A DNA stretch of 64,000 bases, taken from positions 1 through 64,000 of the forward strand of contig NZ_AP023257.1 in the NCBI RefSeq assembly GCF_016756595.1, read 5' to 3'. Positions 56,264-64,000 of the stretch are shown one piece after another. Source of the stretch: Mesorhizobium sp. L-2-11 (GTDB lineage: Bacteria; Pseudomonadota; Alphaproteobacteria; Rhizobiales; Rhizobiaceae). The notes under the pieces were generated by a model. That model did no database searches and was not told the origin of the DNA. It worked only from the letters and a program-made list of their open reading frames with translations. Made by a program: the position numbers and the translations under genes. Within the stretch, counting starts at the first letter, position 1, and the number at the start of each line of letters is the position of its first letter.

Positions 56264-56539
56264 TTGACGCACACAACTCGAGGAACCCAAGCTGGAGAGG
56301 CCGCGATCCACACTCCCTCCGCCCTGCCGGGCATCTCCGAGGTCGGCGATCTTCCTTCTCCCCCCACTTGGGGGGAGATCGGTAGCTCCGCCGGCAGCGC
56401 TCCTTCTGCAACGTTCGCGATTGGCGAAACCATCAATGACAGCCAATCTCCCCACCCGTGGGGGAGATGCCAAGTTTTGGCAAAGAGGGCAGGCCAGAGG
56501 GGGGCGCGAAGGAACGCGACGCGGACAGCTGAATCTGAC
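56264..56539. repeat. Repeat region between the IS256 element and the ABC operon
   Basis: These 276 bp hold an inverted repeat of the CTCCCCCCACTTGGGGGGAG type (56358-56377) with a second arm CAATCTCCCCACCCGTGGGG near 56441-56461, related to the 5416-5573 element. No gene is seen. Confidence 0.65.
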
Positions 56540-57298
56540 TCACGCCGTCCTGACAAACCCCTCGCTCGCCCTGAGCAAATTGCGCGTGTAATCCTTGCTG
56601 ACGCGGCGCTCGACGAGGTCGCCTGCGCTGAGGTGCTCGACCGCCTCGCCGTTCTGCATCACCATCAGCCGCTCGCACATATGGGTGATGATGGCAAGGT
56701 CGTGGCTGACCATCAGGAAGGTCAGCTTGCGCCGCCGCCGGATCTCTTCCAGGAGGTTGAGCACCTCGGCCTGCACGGAAGCGTCGAGCGCCGAGGTCGG
56801 CTCGTCGAGCAGCAGGATCGCCGGTTCGAGGATGAGCGCCCGCGCGATCGCCACGCGCTGGCGCTGGCCGCCCGACAATTGATGCGAATAGCGGAAGCGA
56901 AAGCCGGTGCCGAGCCCGACCTCGTCCAGCGCCCGCTGGATGCGTTTCTCGCCATCGGCAAAGCCGTGGATGGCGAGCGGCTCCTGCAGCAGGCGGTCGA
57001 CGGTCTGGCGCGGATGCAGCGAGCCGTAGGGGTCCTGGAAGACCATCTGCACCTCGCGATAGAAGGCCTTGTCGCGGCGCTTGCCGAGTTTTTTTCCGTT
57101 GACGGTGATGCTGCCCGAAGCGGCCGGCGCGAGGCCGGCAATCGCCCGCAGCAGCGTCGATTTGCCGGAGCCGGATTCGCCGACCAGTCCGAAGGATTCG
57201 CCTGAAAGCACTTCGAGGCTGACACCCTTCAGCGCGCGAAAACGATCAAAGACCACCTCCAGCCTGTCGACGGAAACTGCTGCCGTCATGCCGCCCAC
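56540..57298 (-). CDS. Peptide/nickel-type ABC transporter ATP-binding protein (DppF-like)
   Basis: The 252-residue ATPase has Walker A GLVGESGSGKSTLL, the signature LSGGQRQRVAIARAL, Walker B AILLLDEPTSALD and the H-loop FLMVSHDLAIITHM. It is the last gene of a five-gene Dpp/Opp-type operon (binding protein, two permeases, two ATPases), and its start overlaps the end of the other ATPase by 13 bp. Confidence 0.94.
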   Translation of the reverse strand: MGGMTAAVSVDRLEVVFDRFRALKGVSLEVLSGESFGLVGESGSGKSTLLRAIAGLAPAASGSITVNGKKLGKRRDKAFYREVQMVFQDPYGSLHPRQTVDRLLQEPLAIHGFADGEKRIQRALDEVGLGTGFRFRYSHQLSGGQRQRVAIARALILEPAILLLDEPTSALDASVQAEVLNLLEEIRRRRKLTFLMVSHDLAIITHMCERLMVMQNGEAVEHLSAGDLVERRVSKDYTRNLLRASEGFVRTA

Positions 57299-58119
57299 TC
57301 CGGCTTGCGGTCGAGCACCGGCAGCGGGTGGCGGTCGGCGCCGATCTTGGGCATGCAGTTGAGCAGGCCGCGGGTGTAGGGATGCTGGGCGCGGCCGAGT
57401 TCCGACGCCTTGAGCTGCTCGACCACCTTGCCGGCATACATGACGATCACCCGGTCGCAGAAGGACGAGACCAGGCGCAGATCGTGCGAGATGAAGATCA
57501 GTCCCATGCCGCGCTCGCTGACCAGCCGGTCGAGGATGCCGAGCACGTCGAGCTGCACGGTGACGTCGAGCGCCGAGGTCGGCTCGTCGGCGATCATCAT
57601 CTCCGGCCCGGCAATCAGCATCATGGCGATCATCGCGCGCTGGCCCATGCCGCCCGACACCTCGTGCGGATGCAGGTCGAAGACACGGGCGGGATCTCGG
57701 ATCTGCACCGCCTCCAGCATGGCAAGCGCCCGCTCGCGGGCTTCGGCCTTGCCGACCTTCTCATGCGTGCGCAGCGTCTCGACGATCTGGCGGCCGATGC
57801 TCATAACCGGATCGAGCGAGTATTTCGGGTCCTGCAGGATCATGGCGATGCGTTTTCCCCGCAGCGCCCGGCGGTCGCGGGGCGAGGCGGCGAGCAGGTC
57901 GATGCCGTCGAAGGCAAGTTTCCTGGCCGTGACCTCGGCCTGTGGCTGGGTCAGGCCCATGATGGCGCGACCGGTCTGCGACTTGCCGGAACCGCTCTCG
58001 CCGACGATGCCGAGCCGCTCGCGGCCGAGCGAGAACGAGACGCCGCGCACCGCCTCGATCCGGCCGGTGCGCGTCGGAAAGGTGACGCGCAGATCGTCGA
58101 CCTCGAGAAGCGTGCTCAT
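57286..58119 (-). CDS. Peptide/nickel-type ABC transporter ATP-binding protein (DppD-like)
   Basis: The 277-residue ATPase has Walker A GIVGESGSGKSQTGRAI, a signature reading VSGGMGQRAMIAMML as is normal in DppD/OppD, Walker B MMIADEPTSALD, and the oligopeptide-transporter C-terminal segment AQHPYTRGLLNCMPKI. Its start overlaps the upstream permease stop by 4 bases. Confidence 0.94.
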   Translation of the reverse strand: MSTLLEVDDLRVTFPTRTGRIEAVRGVSFSLGRERLGIVGESGSGKSQTGRAIMGLTQPQAEVTARKLAFDGIDLLAASPRDRRALRGKRIAMILQDPKYSLDPVMSIGRQIVETLRTHEKVGKAEARERALAMLEAVQIRDPARVFDLHPHEVSGGMGQRAMIAMMLIAGPEMMIADEPTSALDVTVQLDVLGILDRLVSERGMGLIFISHDLRLVSSFCDRVIVMYAGKVVEQLKASELGRAQHPYTRGLLNCMPKIGADRHPLPVLDRKPEWAA

Positions 58120-59036
58120 TGGTCACCACTGCGCGGATCCAGCGCATCGCGCAGGCCGTCTCCGAGCAGGTTGAAGCCGAGGCTGACGATGAGGATGGCA
58201 AAGCCCGGTGCGCCGGCCACCCACCATTGGTCGAGCACGAAGCGGCGGCCCGACGCGATCATAGCGCCCCATTCCGGCAGCGGCGGTTGTGCGCCGAGGC
58301 CGAGGAAGCCGAGACCGGCGGCTGTCAGGATGATGCCGGCCATGTCGAGCGTCACCCTGACGATCAGCGAGGAGATGCAGAGCGGCATGATGTGGCGCAG
58401 CACGATGCGGAACGGCGAGGCGCCCATCAATTGCACCGCCTTGATGTAATCCGAATTGCGCACGGTGAGCGTTTCGGCACGCGCAATACGGGCGTAGGGC
58501 GGCCATGAGGTGATGGCGATGGCGAGCACCGCATTCTCGATGCCAGGGCCAAGTGCGGCGACGAAGGCCAGCGCCAGGATCAGCTTCGGAAAGGCCAGAA
58601 AGATGTCGGTGATGCGCATCAGGATCGCATCGATCCAGCCGCCGGCATAGCCGGCGACGGTGCCGACCAAGAGGCCGATAGGAGCGGCGATGATAGCGAC
58701 GAGAATGACGACGTAAAGCGTCCATCGCGAGCCGAAGATTACGCGCGAAAGGATGTCGCGGCCGAGGTCGTCGGTGCCGAACCAGTGCTCGGCGCTCGGC
58801 GCCAGCAGCCGCGAGCCCTTCAGGTCGCCGAATGTCGGCGAATAGGGCGCCAGCACGTCGGCAAAGGCGGAGACCACCAGCAAAGCGATGATGATGAGCA
58901 GGCCGAGAAACGCCAGCCGGTTGGCGGAAAAGCGCCGCCACGCCACATAGGCACGGCCGAGCCTTGCCTGCATGCGCGAAGCCGGCCGCTCGCTGAGCAG
59001 CCAGTCGCGACGGCTTTGTATCGCTTCTGCGCTCAT
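58116..59036 (-). CDS. Peptide/nickel-type ABC transporter permease (DppC-like)
   Basis: From ATG 59036 the 306-residue protein has an N-terminal OppC-type segment with a first helix (RLAFLGLLIIIALLVVSAFADVL), the conserved HWFGTDDLGRDILSRV, and the permease EAA-region loop ARAETLTVRNSDYIKAVQLMGA. The longer open frame up to 59564 is out of context because it would overlap the partner permease. Confidence 0.93.
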   Translation of the reverse strand: MSAEAIQSRRDWLLSERPASRMQARLGRAYVAWRRFSANRLAFLGLLIIIALLVVSAFADVLAPYSPTFGDLKGSRLLAPSAEHWFGTDDLGRDILSRVIFGSRWTLYVVILVAIIAAPIGLLVGTVAGYAGGWIDAILMRITDIFLAFPKLILALAFVAALGPGIENAVLAIAITSWPPYARIARAETLTVRNSDYIKAVQLMGASPFRIVLRHIMPLCISSLIVRVTLDMAGIILTAAGLGFLGLGAQPPLPEWGAMIASGRRFVLDQWWVAGAPGFAILIVSLGFNLLGDGLRDALDPRSGDQ

Positions 59037-60127
59037 CGTACCTTGGTCCTTGGGTCGAGCACCCGGTAGAGCAGGTCGGACAGGAGATTGATGCCGATGA
59101 AAACCGAGCCGATGATGATGGTGCCGCCGAGCACGGCGTTCATGTCGGCGTTCTGCAGGGAATTGGTGATGTAAAGGCCGATGCCAGGCCATGAAAACAC
59201 GGTCTCGGTCAGCACCGAGCCTTCGAGCAGACCGGCATAGGAAAGCGCGATCACCGTGACCATCGGCACGGCGGCGTTGCGCAGCGCGTGGCCCCAGATG
59301 ATGCGTGTTTCCGACAGGCCCTTGGCGCGCGCCGCGACGATATATTCCTGGGCAAGCTCGTTCAGCATGAACGATCGCGTCATGCGGCTGATATAGGCGA
59401 GCGAAAAATAGCCAAGCAGCGAGGCCGGCAGGATGATGTGGCGGAAGGCATCGCGAAACACATCCCACTGTCGCTGCCACAGCGCATCCAGCAGATAAAA
59501 GCCGGTGATCGGCGTGAATGTGTATTCGTAGACGATATCGAGGCGGCCGGGAAAAGCCACCCATTGCAGCCTGGCATAGAACAGCACAAGCGCCAGCAGT
59601 CCCAGCCAGAAGATCGGCACGGAATAGCCGACCAGGCCGATGATCCGCACGATCTGGTCGATGATGCTGCCGCGCCGGACCGCGGCCAGCACGCCGAGCG
59701 GCACACCAAGCAAAGCACCGATCAGCGTTCCCAGCGTCGCCAGCTCGATCGTCGCCGGGAAGGCGCGGCGAATGTCGGTCATGACAGGATTGGTGGTCAG
59801 CACCGAGGTGCCGAAATTGCCGTTCAGGGCATTTTTCACATAGATGTAGAACTGCTCGATCAGCGGCAGGTCGAGACCCATCTCGCGGCGGGTGCGCTCG
59901 ACGACATTGGCCGGCGCCCGGTCGCCAAGCACCGCCAGCACCGGGTCGATCGGGATCACCCGGCCGATGAAGAAGGTCACCGCGAGAAGACCGAGATAGG
60001 TGGTTATCGCGATGACCAGGAAACGGGCGATCGACGACGCGACAGCGACAGCACGGGCGCTGCCGCGCCGCCCTGCCGTCGCTTCGCTTTCAACAGTACT
60101 CATGCGGCGCGCGTCCGCCGGCGTCAC
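59033..60127 (-). CDS. Peptide/nickel-type ABC transporter permease (DppB-like)
   Basis: The 364-residue protein has six membrane helices, the first after a charged N-terminus (IARFLVIAITTYLGLLAVTFFIGRVIP), and the EAA-type loop YIVAARAKGLSETRIIWGHAL. The frame starts with GTG 60127, overlapping the binding-protein stop by 4 bases; ATG 60103 (MSTVESEAT) is a likely alternative. It pairs with the DppC-like permease. Confidence 0.92.
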   Translation of the reverse strand: MTPADARRMSTVESEATAGRRGSARAVAVASSIARFLVIAITTYLGLLAVTFFIGRVIPIDPVLAVLGDRAPANVVERTRREMGLDLPLIEQFYIYVKNALNGNFGTSVLTTNPVMTDIRRAFPATIELATLGTLIGALLGVPLGVLAAVRRGSIIDQIVRIIGLVGYSVPIFWLGLLALVLFYARLQWVAFPGRLDIVYEYTFTPITGFYLLDALWQRQWDVFRDAFRHIILPASLLGYFSLAYISRMTRSFMLNELAQEYIVAARAKGLSETRIIWGHALRNAAVPMVTVIALSYAGLLEGSVLTETVFSWPGIGLYITNSLQNADMNAVLGGTIIIGSVFIGINLLSDLLYRVLDPRTKVR

Positions 60128-61764
60128 TCCTTGGAGATCTGGCCGACGAAATTGGTGTCGAAGCTCGGGCCGAGCGCAAAACCCCTAAGGTTCTTGCGCA
60201 GGCCAGCCACTTCCAGCTGCTGGTGGACGATGATGAAAGGACTGGTTTCGAGAATCTTCCTCTGCAGATCCTGGTACATTGCGGCGCGCTTGGCCGGATC
60301 CTTCTCGAGCAGGGCCGCTTCGGTCTGCTTGGTCAATTCCGGAATGTCCCAGGCGTTGCGCCAGGCCAGCGTCTTGACCTTGCCTTCATCCGAATTGTCG
60401 GGGTTCGAAGCAAAAGTCTGGGCGTTGGAGTTCGGATCGAAATAATCCTGGCCCCACTGGCCGATATAGATGTCGTGGTTGCGGGCGCGGTATTTGGTCA
60501 GCGTCTGCTTGCCGTCGCCGGGAATGATCTCCAGCTTGACGCCGGCCTGGCCGAGCGTCTGCTGGAACGATTCCGCCATGCCGGTCACCGGCTGGGTGTT
60601 GCGTACGTCCATGGTGACGCTGAAGCCGTCGGCCAGGCCGGCCTTGGCGAGCAGTTCCTTGGCCTTGGCGAGGTCGAATTTGAACGGATTTTCATTCAGC
60701 TCGCCGAGCACGCCTTTTGGCAGGAAGGTCTGGTGGATCTCGCCGATGCCCTTGAGGATGGTCGAGCTCAAGGCATCGTAGTCGACGAGATATTTGAAGG
60801 CCTGGCGAACCTCTGATTTGGCCAGGTTCGGGTTCTTCTGATTGAGGCTGATGTAAAACACCGTGCCCTTCGGCGCGCTGGTGGTGGTGAGATCGGCGTT
60901 CTTGGCGATGGCGTCGAGGTCGTTCGGCTCGAGATTGCGGGCAACGTCGATGTCGCCAGCCTCCAGCGCCAGGCGCTGGCCCGAGCTTTCCTTCATGTTG
61001 CGGTAGATGACGCGGGCAAGCTTGGCCTTTTCGCCGTGATAATTGTCGTTGCGCTCCATGACGACGACCTCGTTGGCCCGCCATTCGCGCAGCTTGAAGG
61101 CGCCGGAGCCGGCATAGCCGGTCTTCAGCCAGGCGTTGCCGAAGTCGTTGTCGTATTTGTAGTCGGCACTGGGCGTCACTGCGGCGACATGCTCCTTGAC
61201 CAGCTTGGCGTCGACGACCGAGGCGACGGTTGCCGACAGACAGTTCAGGACGAAGCTCGGCGCATAGGCCTTGTCGACGGTGAACTGGAACGTCGTGTCA
61301 TCGACGGCCTTGGCCTTCTCGGTGACGTTGTCGCCATCGATGCCAAACTGCCCGATGATGAAGGCCGGGCTCTTGTCGAGCTTGATGGCGCGCTCGAACG
61401 AATAGGCGACATCAGCCGCCGTGATCGGATTGCCCGAGGCAAATTTCAGGCCGGGCTTGAGCTTGAAAGTGTAGGTCAATCCGTCGTCGGACACAGTCCA
61501 GCTTTCGGCGAGATCGCCCTTGACCTTGGAGGTGTCGCTCAAGTCGAGGCGGACAAGCAGGTCGTAGGTGTTGCCGGTGACCTCGGCGGTCGACAGCTCG
61601 AACGCCTCGCCCGGATCCATGGAGATGATGTCGTCGATGGCGAAACCCTCGACCAGCGTGTCGGCCGGCGTGACAGCAAGGGCAGGCGCGGCCAGAAGCA
61701 GCGCCGACATGGCCGCGCCGGCGAGCAGGACGCGGGAGCGTAGAGCAAACTTTTCCATCATCAT
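60124..61764 (-). CDS. Periplasmic peptide/solute-binding protein (SBP_bac_5, DppA/OppA-like)
   Basis: From ATG 61764 (GGGAACAG upstream) the 546-residue product has a signal peptide (KFALRSRVLLAGAAMSALLL...ALA) and a family 5 solute-binding domain (GDLAESWTVSDDGLTYTFKL, NPITAADVAYSFERAI, YTGSGAFKL-type segment TGYAGSGAFKLREW). It feeds the Dpp-type permease/ATPase genes downstream. The ligand could be peptides, or other family-5 ligands; no nickel or haem marker was seen. Confidence 0.93.
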   Translation of the reverse strand: MMMEKFALRSRVLLAGAAMSALLLAAPALAVTPADTLVEGFAIDDIISMDPGEAFELSTAEVTGNTYDLLVRLDLSDTSKVKGDLAESWTVSDDGLTYTFKLKPGLKFASGNPITAADVAYSFERAIKLDKSPAFIIGQFGIDGDNVTEKAKAVDDTTFQFTVDKAYAPSFVLNCLSATVASVVDAKLVKEHVAAVTPSADYKYDNDFGNAWLKTGYAGSGAFKLREWRANEVVVMERNDNYHGEKAKLARVIYRNMKESSGQRLALEAGDIDVARNLEPNDLDAIAKNADLTTTSAPKGTVFYISLNQKNPNLAKSEVRQAFKYLVDYDALSSTILKGIGEIHQTFLPKGVLGELNENPFKFDLAKAKELLAKAGLADGFSVTMDVRNTQPVTGMAESFQQTLGQAGVKLEIIPGDGKQTLTKYRARNHDIYIGQWGQDYFDPNSNAQTFASNPDNSDEGKVKTLAWRNAWDIPELTKQTEAALLEKDPAKRAAMYQDLQRKILETSPFIIVHQQLEVAGLRKNLRGFALGPSFDTNFVGQISKE

Positions 61765-61989
61765 TTTTAACTGTTCCCTGTTTTTGTTGACCTGAGTTCC
61801 CGGCTCAGGGTCTTGGCATTCACCTGTCAAATCGAACGGTGACCCTGAACCGGTCGTCTTTGGTGATTTTTATCCAGTTTCGCCTCACCATATCCGGCGG
61901 TTTCAGGCGCGGCAACGAGCATTTGCAAAGCTGTTTGTTGGGCCAGGATCAGCCAGCCGCCACCGCCGAAAGCGACACCCGCAGTGCAG

Positions 61990-63330
61990 CTATTTCAACG
62001 CGGTGACCAGGTCTGCGTCTGGAAAACAGGTGGCGGCGCGACCGTTCTTCGCCTGCCATTTGCCAATCGACCGGCGTGTCTTGAAACCGGGCAAACCGTC
62101 GGCGCTGCCGACATCGTGGCCCTCGGCCTCCAGCGCCCGCTGCAAGGTGGCGATATCAGACCTGTGGAGCCCGCCGACCGCACCCCAGCGCCCCGAAAAA
62201 TTGCTGTCGCCATTGGCGATGCGGTCGGCGCCGTGGCCGATGAACAGGGCGTAGAGATCACTGGTGTTGTATTGCTTCAAGACGTAGAAATTGGGCGTGA
62301 CGATGAAGGCTGGACCGCTGCGCCCGGCCGGCATCAGAAGAAAGCCTTCGGCCTTCAATTCGCGCGCCGGAAACGGCCTTGCCGCGACACGCTTGATGCC
62401 CATATTGGCCCACTGGGAAATCCTCTTCCCCTGGTCCGGACCTTCGAGCGAGCAGGAGACCGCTTCCGGCACCGTCACTTCAAAACCCCAGCCGCGGCCT
62501 TTTACCCAGCCATAGTGGACGAGATAGTTGGCGATCGAGGCCAGCGTGTCCGGCACCGAATTCCAAATGTCGACCCGGCCGTCGCCATCGAAATCGACGG
62601 CGTGTCCGAGGAACGAAGTCGGCATGAACTGCGGTTGGCCGAGTGCGCCGGCCCAGGACGATTTCATCGCGCCGACCGGGGCCAGCCCGCGCTCGACGAT
62701 CTCGAGCGCCGCCACAAGCTCGGTGCGGAAGAAGTCCTTCCTGGTCGCCATGAATGCCTTGGTGCCCAGCACTTCGAAAGCGTCGTAAGGCATCTTCGCC
62801 GCGCCAAAGCCGCTCTCGCGACCCCAGATCGCCAGCAGCACCTCGCCCGGCACGCCGTAGCGCTTCTCGATCGCGGCGATGGTCCTGGCATTGGCCGCCT
62901 TGCGAGTGCGGCCACCAGCGGTGACGGCGCGAACCGTCTTTTCGGCGAAATAGGCGCCGGGCGAACCGAACTCGGCCTGATGCTGCTTCTGCGGCGTCGT
63001 CGCCTTTTTGCCCGGCATCACCAGGTCGGGCAGTTTGAGGTTCGGTTTGATGCCATCGAAGGCGGCGTCGAAGGTTTTTCTCGAGATGCCCTTGGCGCTG
63101 GCCTCGGGCCAGAGGTCGGCTTGCAGCCAGGCGTGGAACTGGGTGTCGAGTTTGGTGGCAGAGGCGGGGGTGGCGAGGAGGATTGCAGTCAGTGCGGCGA
63201 AAAGAAACGCGACGGCTATTTTGTAAAAGCAGCGATCCTTCCCACCCCCCTCTGTCCTGCCGGACAGTCCGGCAGGACAGAGGGGGGTGGGACGGAGTGC
63301 CGGCTTTGCAGGACGCGTAGCAGCCATCAT
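61990..63330 (-). CDS. Lytic murein transglycosylase (MltB-like), N-terminus encoded by a palindromic repeat
   Basis: The enzyme cleaves peptidoglycan to 1,6-anhydromuropeptides. A signal-like hydrophobic stretch (KIAVAFLFAALTAILLATPASA, residues ~37-58) precedes the SLT_2/MltB domain (IWGRESGFGAAKM with the catalytic Glu, GALGQPQFMPTSF, FDGDGRVDIWNSVPD) and a C-terminal peptidoglycan-binding domain (LQRALEAEGHDVGSADG). ATG 63330 follows GGGGGAAG and lies 19 bp after recR. The first ~30 residues are read through a perfect 51 bp palindrome, so the signal peptide starts far from the N-terminus. Confidence 0.9.
   Translation of the reverse strand: MMAATRPAKPALRPTPLCPAGLSGRTEGGGKDRCFYKIAVAFLFAALTAILLATPASATKLDTQFHAWLQADLWPEASAKGISRKTFDAAFDGIKPNLKLPDLVMPGKKATTPQKQHQAEFGSPGAYFAEKTVRAVTAGGRTRKAANARTIAAIEKRYGVPGEVLLAIWGRESGFGAAKMPYDAFEVLGTKAFMATRKDFFRTELVAALEIVERGLAPVGAMKSSWAGALGQPQFMPTSFLGHAVDFDGDGRVDIWNSVPDTLASIANYLVHYGWVKGRGWGFEVTVPEAVSCSLEGPDQGKRISQWANMGIKRVAARPFPARELKAEGFLLMPAGRSGPAFIVTPNFYVLKQYNTSDLYALFIGHGADRIANGDSNFSGRWGAVGGLHRSDIATLQRALEAEGHDVGSADGLPGFKTRRSIGKWQAKNGRAATCFPDADLVTALK
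63241..63291. repeat. Perfect 51 bp palindrome inside the mltB-like gene
   Basis: Bases 63241-63265 are the exact reverse complement of 63267-63291, with one base at the centre. The arm sequence (CCCACCCCCCTCTGTCCTGC...) is the same family as the arms at 5416-5573. It is read in frame and contributes about 17 residues (PTPLCPAGLSGRTEGGG). Confidence 0.95.
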
Positions 63331-63349
63331 CCGCACTTCCCCCCAAGCC

Positions 63350-63955
63350 TCAAAACGCCGTCCGCGAGCGCAGCGCGGCGGCTAGCGTGCCTTCGTCGAG
63401 ATAGTCGAGTTCGCCGCCGACCGGCACGCCATGCGCCAGCCGCGTCACCTTGATGTCGAAGCCTGACAACTGGTCGGTGAGATAATGCGCGGTGGTCTGG
63501 CCCTCGACGGTGGCGTTGACGGCAAGGATCACCTCCTTGACCTCGCCGCCGGCGACGCGGTCGACCAGCGAGCGGATGTTGAGCTGCTCGGGGCCGATGC
63601 CGTCGAGCGGCGACAGCGAGCCGCCGAGCACGTGGTAGCGGACATTCATGGCCGCCGCCCGCTCCAGCGCCCACAGGTCGGCGACGTCCTCGACGACGAT
63701 CAGCGTGCCGGCGTCGCGGCGCGGATCGGTGCAGATCATGCAGGGGTCGGACGTATCGACATTGCCGCAGGTCGAGCAGATGCGTACCTTGTCGACCGCC
63801 TCGTTCATGGCGGCGGCGAGCGGCGACAGCAACTGCTCCTTCTTCTTGATGAGGTGAAGCGCTGCCCGCCTGGCCGAACGCGGCCCGAGCCCCGGCACCT
63901 TGGCCAGGAGCTGGATCAGGCGTTCGATCTCGGGACCGGCGATTCGCTTCGACAT
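63350..63955 (-). CDS. recR: Recombination protein RecR
   Basis: RecR works with RecF and RecO to load RecA at gaps. The 201-residue protein has the helix-hairpin-helix region [20 protein letters not shown], a zinc finger ([17 protein letters not shown]), and a Toprim domain ([14 protein letters not shown], then [12 protein letters not shown]). Its upstream partner in many genomes is ybaB, but the window ends 45 bp before the ATG, so this cannot be confirmed. mltB follows 19 bp downstream. Confidence 0.97.
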   Translation of the reverse strand: MSKRIAGPEIERLIQLLAKVPGLGPRSARRAALHLIKKKEQLLSPLAAAMNEAVDKVRICSTCGNVDTSDPCMICTDPRRDAGTLIVVEDVADLWALERAAAMNVRYHVLGGSLSPLDGIGPEQLNIRSLVDRVAGGEVKEVILAVNATVEGQTTAHYLTDQLSGFDIKVTRLAHGVPVGGELDYLDEGTLAAALRSRTAF

Positions 63956-64000
63956 CGCATCGGTTTAGGATTTTTCCGCGCGCTTTGGAACACTGCTGCG

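Noticed and set aside
54855..56271. Target-site duplication of the IS256-type element
   Set aside because: The flanking 8-mers (TTCTGAAG and TTGACGCA) do not match.

Overview
The window looks like chromosomal DNA of a Rhizobiales bacterium, most likely Mesorhizobium or a close relative. The evidence is the high-GC coding style, a rhizobial Irr regulator next to fabA-fabB-fabI, the phrR-lnt(actA) pair known from Sinorhizobium, and several families of palindromic intergenic repeats typical of rhizobial genomes. The genus is inferred from sequence style and gene order, not from a database match.

Layout. 1-4.4 kb holds dnaA, dnaN and recF. dnaN is flanked by two inverted copies of a ~130 bp repeat, and recF ends inside a heptanucleotide tandem-repeat tract. 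4.6-7.4 kb holds a MoeB/ThiF-like protein, a D-2-hydroxyacid dehydrogenase and an exported SH3 protein. 7.4-10.8 kb holds irr divergent from fabA-fabB-fabI. 10.8-24.6 kb is the translation/RNA block rimP-nusA-ylxR-infB-rbfA-truB-(corA)-rpsO-pnp plus an RsmC-like methyltransferase, nearly all on the minus strand. corA inside this block is broken by a 1,297 bp IS4-family element with a 9 bp target duplication. 25-45 kb is a second core block, on the minus strand from right to left: tsaB-rimI-plsC-miaB-phoH-ybeY-corC, then, after an interruption, lnt-phrR-metK-trmB.

The interruption (about 29.74-38.62 kb) is an accessory catabolic island. It carries a SAF-domain (COG4091-type) oxidoreductase, an ABM-domain protein, a frameshifted 3-hydroxyisobutyrate-dehydrogenase-like gene, a TRAP transporter, a gluconokinase, a LysR regulator, a dehalogenase-like alpha/beta hydrolase and a VOC-like fragment. 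The gene set suggests uptake and oxidation of an unidentified sugar acid.

45.2-51.7 kb is an iron-related operon: imelysin, bfd, bfr, di-heme oxidoreductase, second imelysin and a Tat-exported DUF1513 protein. A perfect Irr-box/ICE palindrome lies upstream, so the Irr encoded at 7.4 kb probably controls it. A ferredoxin-reductase-like flavoprotein is divergent from this operon. 53-64 kb contains a GabT-like aminotransferase, an IS256-family element, a complete Dpp/Opp-type peptide ABC transporter, an MltB-type lytic transglycosylase and recR.

Two genes (ybeY and the dehydrogenase in the island) each need one extra base in or near a homopolymer run to read correctly. Both could be real mutations or assembly errors, and should be checked together. 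No rRNA, tRNA or CRISPR array was recognised.
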